A DNA stretch of 10,087 nucleotides from NCBI GenBank assembly GCA_016926135.1, contig JAFGPH010000125.1, positions 1 through 10,087 on the forward strand. The letters are read 5' to 3'. Position numbers and translations under genes: made by a program. Each line of letters opens with the position of its first letter. Within the stretch, counting starts at the first letter, position 1. The stretch comes from Deltaproteobacteria bacterium (GTDB taxonomy: Bacteria; Desulfobacterota; DSM-4660; Desulfatiglandales; HGW-15). Under the pieces are notes generated by a model. The model was not told the origin of the DNA, did not search any database, and was given only the letters and a program-made list of their open reading frames with translations. Below, piece by piece: positions 6,617 through 10,087 of this stretch.

Positions 6617-7423
6617 ATGCCCTTAGAAGATCTTTTCAGTTTGGAGGGAAAAGTGGCCCTGGTCACAGGAGCCGCGTCAGGGTTGGGGCGAAGCTTTGCC
6701 CAGACCCTGGCTGAGGTCGGGGCGGATGTAGTCGTTTCGGACATCGATGAAAATCATCTGGATGCGACGGAAGGAATTCTGAAAAAAACAGGCAGAAAGG
6801 TCCTCAAGGTTGTCGCTGACGTGTCCAACCCTGGGGATGTTGCCCGAATGGTAGACGAGAGTGTTTCCCAATTCGGGCAACTGAACATCGCAGTCAACAA
6901 CGCAGGGATTATCACCAAGCCTGCACGTTTCCATGAAATGCCGATCAAGGACTGGCACAGGGTGCTTTCAATCAATCTGACGGGTGTATTTTTGTGTATG
7001 CAAAAAGAAATCGAGGTTATGTTGAAGCAGGGACATGGGGGGAGCATTATCAATCTTTCCTCTGTCCTGGGACTTGTGGGATTGGATCCGGACTTGATGC
7101 CACGCGTCAATTATATAGCTTCAAAACATGGCGTGATCGGTCTCACGAAACAGGGCGCTGTTGAATATGCCGGGTATGGTATCCGGGTGAATGCCATTGC
7201 TCCGTCCTGGCATTCAGGCACATCATTGAGTAAAGACAGGAATGAGGTTCAAACAAGAGAAGAAAGGGATCTCAGGGATATAAGGATATCATCACTCACT
7301 CCAATGAAAAGACGTGGCCGAATCGATGAGCTTCAAGGGCTTCTGGTTTTCCTTGCATCCGACGCCTCCACCTATGCCACGGGTCAGGTTTTTGTCTCCG
7401 ACGGGGGATGGTTGGCTCATTGA
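6617..7423 (+). CDS. Short-chain dehydrogenase/reductase (SDR)
   Basis: A 268-residue classical SDR with GGAGGA 8 bases before the ATG. The cofactor motif TGAASGLG is at residues 17-24. Asp42 at the end of the second strand (VVVSDID) suggests NAD(H) over NADP(H). NNAG is at 94-97, the structural Asn at 120, the catalytic serine in NLSS (148/149), and Tyr166 and Lys170 in NYIASK. The C-terminal GQVFVSDGGW completes the fold. The serine-to-tyrosine spacing is about four residues longer than usual, because of a DPDLMPR stretch beside the active site that may shape the substrate pocket. It is probably co-transcribed with the oxidoreductase upstream and ends at a terminator. It likely interconverts an alcohol and a ketone made or used by its neighbours; the exact substrate cannot be told. 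Confidence 0.9.
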   Translation: MPLEDLFSLEGKVALVTGAASGLGRSFAQTLAEVGADVVVSDIDENHLDATEGILKKTGRKVLKVVADVSNPGDVARMVDESVSQFGQLNIAVNNAGIITKPARFHEMPIKDWHRVLSINLTGVFLCMQKEIEVMLKQGHGGSIINLSSVLGLVGLDPDLMPRVNYIASKHGVIGLTKQGAVEYAGYGIRVNAIAPSWHSGTSLSKDRNEVQTREERDLRDIRISSLTPMKRRGRIDELQGLLVFLASDASTYATGQVFVSDGGWLAH

Positions 7424-7432
7424 TTGAAGAGT

Positions 7433-7462
7433 TCTCCAGGCGATGCACCGGGGGATTTTTTT
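7433..7462 (+). terminator. Intrinsic terminator after the SDR gene
   Basis: TCTCCAGG (7433-7440) pairs with CCGGGGGA (7448-7455) around a 7-base loop, with one A/G mismatch and one T-G pair, and is followed at once by seven Ts (7456-7462). It starts 9 bases after the SDR stop and would end the oxidoreductase/SDR transcript. Confidence 0.65.
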
Positions 7463-7810
7463 GTTGACAATTAGGAAACAATGGAGTACCGCTACCACTG
7501 AGGTTACTCCAAGGGCGGATCTGATCCACCGCAAACCCAACTGCACTCAACCCATTGCCCGATCATATTGGTAGTATAAACATATTGCCTTGCGCGCAGC
7601 GACAGCAACAGAGCAAGGTGAGGGACTTCATAATGTTCTTCTTCATGAGGGTTCACCCGCACCGCTGTTGCCTGCGTTGACACAACGGGCCATGGCCTGC
7701 GTGAGGAATCCTCAGATAAAGAAACATCATCTTATTCGTCATTCCATAAGTGGTGCTTATAGACACATAAACTTTTTTACCTTGACAAACCAATGAATTT
7801 CGGAGGAAAT

Positions 7811-7861
7811 CCGGTATCACCCCTTAAAAGCACACTTCACGAGCAAAGATACCGGAGGGGT
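7811..7861 (+). other. Swapped inverted repeats forming two mutually exclusive hairpins
   Basis: CCGGTATC (7811-7818) is complementary to GATACCGG (7848-7855), and the directly adjoining ACCCCT (7819-7824) to AGGGGT (7856-7861). The order A-B-A'-B' means the two stems cannot both form as simple hairpins. The B stem is followed by three more Ts, a weak terminator-like tail. No ligand-binding RNA family is recognised. Confidence 0.4.
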
Positions 7862-8026
7862 TTTACTTCCTTTCGACTTTTTCCAAGGGTTTCTTGGTCG
7901 CGTATGAACTCTCGTTCCCTTTCTTCGCCAAATCCCATTACGCTTACACCCCGCCCTTGGCTTCGGAAATGCCATCTCCTGAAAACGCAGGGCGAATTGA
8001 TTGCTTGCAGGGATGCAATGATCTCG

Positions 8027-8050
8027 CCGATGCATCGGTTTAAACCGGTT
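8027..8050. promoter_or_regulatory. Cluster of three overlapping perfect palindromes
   Basis: CCGATGCATCGG (8027-8038), CGGTTTAAACCG (8036-8047) and AACCGGTT (8043-8050) are each perfect palindromes and overlap end to end over 24 bp. The cluster lies ~150 bp before the ATP-grasp subunit start. A dimeric regulator site is possible. Nothing else supports this, and the protein is unknown. Confidence 0.4.
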
Positions 8051-8199
8051 CCCATAATCTCCGATTGCGACTGTAAAGAGTCTCTGTCTTCCCTCCTCCT
8101 CTACCGAGAATGAGACAGGGGAAGCAAATGTTTTGCCCTATTGCCGCCCAATGAACCTGAGGAAGATTTTTCCTACAATACGCCTATGGAGGGGGCCAC

Positions 8200-9240
8200 A
8201 TGATCGACCAAAAACTCATACACTGGTTTGAGGAGTTAGGTCAGGAGCACAATGACATGGTGGGCAAAAAATGCGCCAACCTTGGGCAGATGACGCGAAT
8301 GGGTCTGGCCGTTCCCCCGGGCTTTGCTCTCTCCCTTGACGTGTACCGACTATTTGTGAAGGAGTCCGGCCTTATCGAGGAAATGGAACGCTATGTCCAG
8401 AAGTTTGGAGATCTCAAGGGTGAGGGCATTGCTGTGTTCGAGGAAATCAGTCAAACCCTCCGAGACATGATTGAGTCCAGAGAAATCCCTCAGGAGATCG
8501 GATCCCAGATCAATGATTACTATGACGAACTGTCGCATCGTTTGGGAATAAGCAACCCGGCCGTCTCGGTCAGATCCGCGGGTACGGAAAGTCGCCCCGG
8601 CATGTTCGAGACGTATCTCAATGTGAAAGGGCAAGAAGATCTGCTGGAGAAGGTGAAGAAAGTCTGGGCCAGTGCCTATACCTCTCGGGCTATTGCTTTC
8701 CGAGCGAACAAAGGCTTTTCCATCCTTGGGGATGAGTTGGGTGTAGCGATCCCCAAAATGGTCAATGCCCGCGCCTCGGGGATTGCTTTTACGGTGAACC
8801 CCGTGGACGGGGATGAGTCCAAGATTATCCTGGAGGCAAATTGGGGCCTGGGAGAAGGGGTGGTGAGCGGGGCCGAGAGTGTGGACGGGTTTGTGATTGA
8901 CAAGGAGACCCTGGAGATTGCGGCAAGGCATGTGGGCAACAAGAGCAAGTGTGTGGTTTACACGGAAGATGGCGCTGATTGGGCCGATGTCCCTGCCCAC
9001 ATGCGGGGCATGCCCTGTATCAGTGATGAGGAGATCGTTGAAATTGCCAGGGTAGCCAGGTCTGCGGAGAAAACCCTGAATGGTCCGCAGGATATGGAGT
9101 GGGCTATTGATCGGGATCTGCCGTTTCCCGGGAGCCTGTTCTGGCTTCAGACCCGACCCGCGAAGGTGGCGGCAAAGAAAAAGGAATCGGCGGCCAGCCA
9201 CATTGCCGACCTGATCGCAAAGAAGCTTCGAGGATTTTGA
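8200..9240 (+). CDS. ATP-grasp (PPDK N-terminal domain) subunit of a phenylphosphate synthase-like kinase
   Basis: A 346-residue protein with a GGAGGGGG site 4 bases before the ATG. The whole length is one PEP synthase/PPDK N-terminal ATP-binding domain (PF01326 type). It has GKKCANLGQM (22-31) then VPPGFALS, SVRSAGTES (123-131), AFTVNPVDGDE, GLGEGVVSG (216-224), GPQDMEWAID (295-304) and the closing LQTRP (316-320). The phosphohistidine and PEP/pyruvate domains of full PEP synthase (~800 residues) are missing; the histidine domain is on the next gene. The subunit would bind ATP and transfer its phosphate(s) to that histidine, like the ~40-kDa subunit of phenylphosphate synthase. It is complete, unlike its left paralogue, and is probably translated from its own leader after a 776-nt gap. 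The substrate of the complex is unproven. Confidence 0.88.
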   Translation: MIDQKLIHWFEELGQEHNDMVGKKCANLGQMTRMGLAVPPGFALSLDVYRLFVKESGLIEEMERYVQKFGDLKGEGIAVFEEISQTLRDMIESREIPQEIGSQINDYYDELSHRLGISNPAVSVRSAGTESRPGMFETYLNVKGQEDLLEKVKKVWASAYTSRAIAFRANKGFSILGDELGVAIPKMVNARASGIAFTVNPVDGDESKIILEANWGLGEGVVSGAESVDGFVIDKETLEIAARHVGNKSKCVVYTEDGADWADVPAHMRGMPCISDEEIVEIARVARSAEKTLNGPQDMEWAIDRDLPFPGSLFWLQTRPAKVAAKKKESAASHIADLIAKKLRGF

Positions 9241-9247
9241 CCTGAAG

Positions 9248-9305
9248 GGTTCGCATGGGGTGGAACCTGAAGTTTTCCATTCAGGGAGGGACTCCCTGAA
9301 TGGAA
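9248..9305 (+). other. Two stem-loops between the subunit genes (right copy), one a perfect 14-bp hairpin
   Basis: GGTTC (9248-9252) can pair with GAACC (9263-9267). TTCCATTCAGGGAG (9275-9288) pairs perfectly with CTCCCTGAATGGAA (9292-9305) around a GGA loop. Compared with the left copy, a T/C mismatch is a G-C pair and the bulge is absent. GGAAGGG, not a T-run, follows, so it is not an intrinsic terminator. It sits ~60 bases before the next ribosome site. Confidence 0.65.
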
Positions 9306-9368
9306 GGAAGGGATTGGCAAGGGGGTTGAGAACGCAAACTTGTTCGAGGGTCAAAAAGGAGGGGAAAC

Positions 9369-10087
9369 ATGGGAGAGAGTAAACAGGACATGGTGAGATT
9401 ATGGGATGCCATACCCGGGTTTGACTTCAATGAAGAGGTGGACCTGCCGGAACTCAATTCGTGGTTCTTTGACGGGACGCACAGTGTGCCTCTGTTAACG
9501 CCCATGTATGCCTGGTTCTGGATCCGGCACTGTGGCCATGGGTCGCAGTACTCTGCTGAAGTTCTCAGCATGCCCCGATACAAAGGGTTTACCTTCAGGG
9601 ATCATGAGGGTGCGACATACATCGGCATGCGGATTGTTCGGGACGAGGCCGAGGTGGAGCAGCGCACGGCCAAGTTCAAGGATGCCTTAATCCCCTGGAT
9701 TGAAGACTTTGACGGCATATGGGCCAAACAGCGAGAGGAACTCGTGGGCATGTACGACAAACTGAAAGCCGTTGACCTGGACAAGGCGTCCAATATCGAT
9801 CTTATCCATCATCTCTGGGATATGATCAGCACCAACCGTCGAATGTGGGAAATCCACTTTCTCGGGATGAACGTCTCTTACGCGGCCTTCCTGCTGCTCG
9901 AGGACCTGGTGAAGCCCTTTGGCCTGAGCTCGGAGAGTCCTGAATTCCAGAACATGTTCAGGGGGTTTGACAATAAGGTGTTCCAGGTGGACCGCAGGCT
10001 GTGGGAGCTTGCCCGGGAGGCGAGTGCAAAGGGGCTGGGCGACCTGATCCTGAACACCCCGGTCGAAGAGGTGATGGGGAAGCTTGA
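9369..10087 (+). CDS. Phosphohistidine-domain subunit, N-terminal part (runs off the window)
   Basis: An open frame of 239 codons plus two bases with no stop before the window end. It begins at an ATG with AAAAAGGAGGGG 4 bases ahead. It aligns without gaps to residues 1-239 of the protein at 179-1885, with about 28 substitutions (roughly 88% identity by my count). The THSVPLLTPM segment and the following WIRHCGHGSQYSAEVL are unchanged. Differences gather around residues 68-82 and 217-233, for instance FILRDYEGAS against FTFRDHEGAT. The visible part is the probable substrate-binding region; the histidine domain expected near residue 524 is beyond the window. It should pair with the ATP-grasp subunit 128 bases upstream. 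Whether the gene is intact beyond 10087 is unknown. Confidence 0.88.
   Translation, partial: MGESKQDMVRLWDAIPGFDFNEEVDLPELNSWFFDGTHSVPLLTPMYAWFWIRHCGHGSQYSAEVLSMPRYKGFTFRDHEGATYIGMRIVRDEAEVEQRTAKFKDALIPWIEDFDGIWAKQREELVGMYDKLKAVDLDKASNIDLIHHLWDMISTNRRMWEIHFLGMNVSYAAFLLLEDLVKPFGLSSESPEFQNMFRGFDNKVFQVDRRLWELAREASAKGLGDLILNTPVEEVMGKL

Larger units (their letters stand above)
7463..8199. other. Long gene-free stretch upstream of the right module
   Basis: I recognise no gene here. Open frames at 7590-7796 and 7793-8113 lack ribosome sites and family-like sequence. Three TTGACA hexamers (7464, 7677, 7782) have no good -10 at the right distance. TACAAT at 8174-8179 is a fair -10, but its -35 (ATGAAC, 8151-8156) is poor and its leader would be only ~14 nt. 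CATATTG is repeated directly at 7564 and 7581, and CTGTCT/AGACAG (8084-8089/8113-8118) can pair. The length suggests regulatory sequence or decayed genes. Confidence 0.6.
9190..10087 (+). repeat. Right copy of the duplicated two-gene module (part visible in both copies)
   Basis: This stretch matches 1-897 in order and orientation: the ATP-grasp tail, the hairpin spacer and the start of the His-subunit gene. In the coding parts no base is inserted or lost. The homology surely continues past both ends of the window's comparison: upstream through the rest of 8200-9240 and downstream past 10087. Confidence 0.93.

Noticed and set aside
7811..7861. True H-type pseudoknot
   Set aside because: The blocks adjoin with no bases left to cross either groove, so both full stems could not form together; alternative hairpins are more realistic.
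7590..8113. Two plus-strand open frames (7590-7796 and 7793-8113)
   Set aside because: They have no ribosome site (the first begins at TTG), no recognisable domain, and irregular residue composition; they are treated as non-coding.
8350..9354. 334-codon open frame on the minus strand
   Set aside because: It is antisense to the ATP-grasp gene and spacer; the plus strand shows every expected family motif, so this is a shadow.
1..10087. Insertion sequence or transposon explaining the duplication
   Set aside because: No transposase, terminal inverted repeats or target-site duplication could be found; the repeat consists of ordinary metabolic genes.

Overview
The window looks like an accessory catabolic region of an anaerobic bacterium, most plausibly a Desulfobacterota-type (former deltaproteobacterial) organism. 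This is inferred from gene content (paired split PEP-synthase-like subunits, a UPF0261/Tm-1-like protein, a stand-alone receiver-domain regulator, a phytoene-desaturase-like oxidoreductase) and from moderate GC with strong AGGAGG-type ribosome binding sites. No RNA gene, CRISPR array, IS element or phage gene is visible.

The main structure is a duplicated two-gene module that frames the window. Each module holds an ATP-grasp (PPDK/PEP-synthase N-terminal) subunit, then a roughly 127-nt spacer with two stem-loops, then a phosphohistidine-domain subunit. The left copy enters at base 1 with only the last 16 codons of its ATP-grasp gene, and its His-subunit gene is complete (179-1885). The right copy has a complete ATP-grasp gene (8200-9240), and its His-subunit gene (from 9369) runs off the window. 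Over the overlapping 239 residues the two His subunits have about 28 substitutions and no gaps. This two-polypeptide layout is that of phenylphosphate synthase, where ATP phosphorylates a swivelling histidine that then phosphorylates phenol. The actual substrate here is unknown, and no phenylphosphate carboxylase or CBS-domain stimulatory subunit is present.

Between the copies, on the left: an epoxide-hydrolase remnant whose catalytic core is gone (1984-2278), a UPF0261 protein that seems to lack about 120 internal residues in frame (2307-3164), and a receiver-only response regulator (3252-3752). A convergent LysR-type regulator (3764-4657, minus strand) follows. It is divergent from a FAD-dependent phytoene-desaturase/PYROXD2-like oxidoreductase (4887-6524) and a short-chain dehydrogenase (6617-7423), which form a likely operon ending in an intrinsic terminator. 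The lysR/oxidoreductase gap holds a near-consensus sigma70 promoter for lysR, an overlapping opposed promoter candidate, and repeated sequences that could be operators. A gene-free stretch of about 740 bases (7463-8199) before the right module holds overlapping palindromes and a swapped inverted-repeat structure.

Working model (inference): the paired Pps-like enzymes activate a hydroxylated, perhaps cyclic, substrate by phosphorylation, and the FAD oxidoreductase and SDR carry out redox steps under LysR control. The duplication supplies paralogues or extra dosage, and the 1984-3164 stretch shows gene decay.
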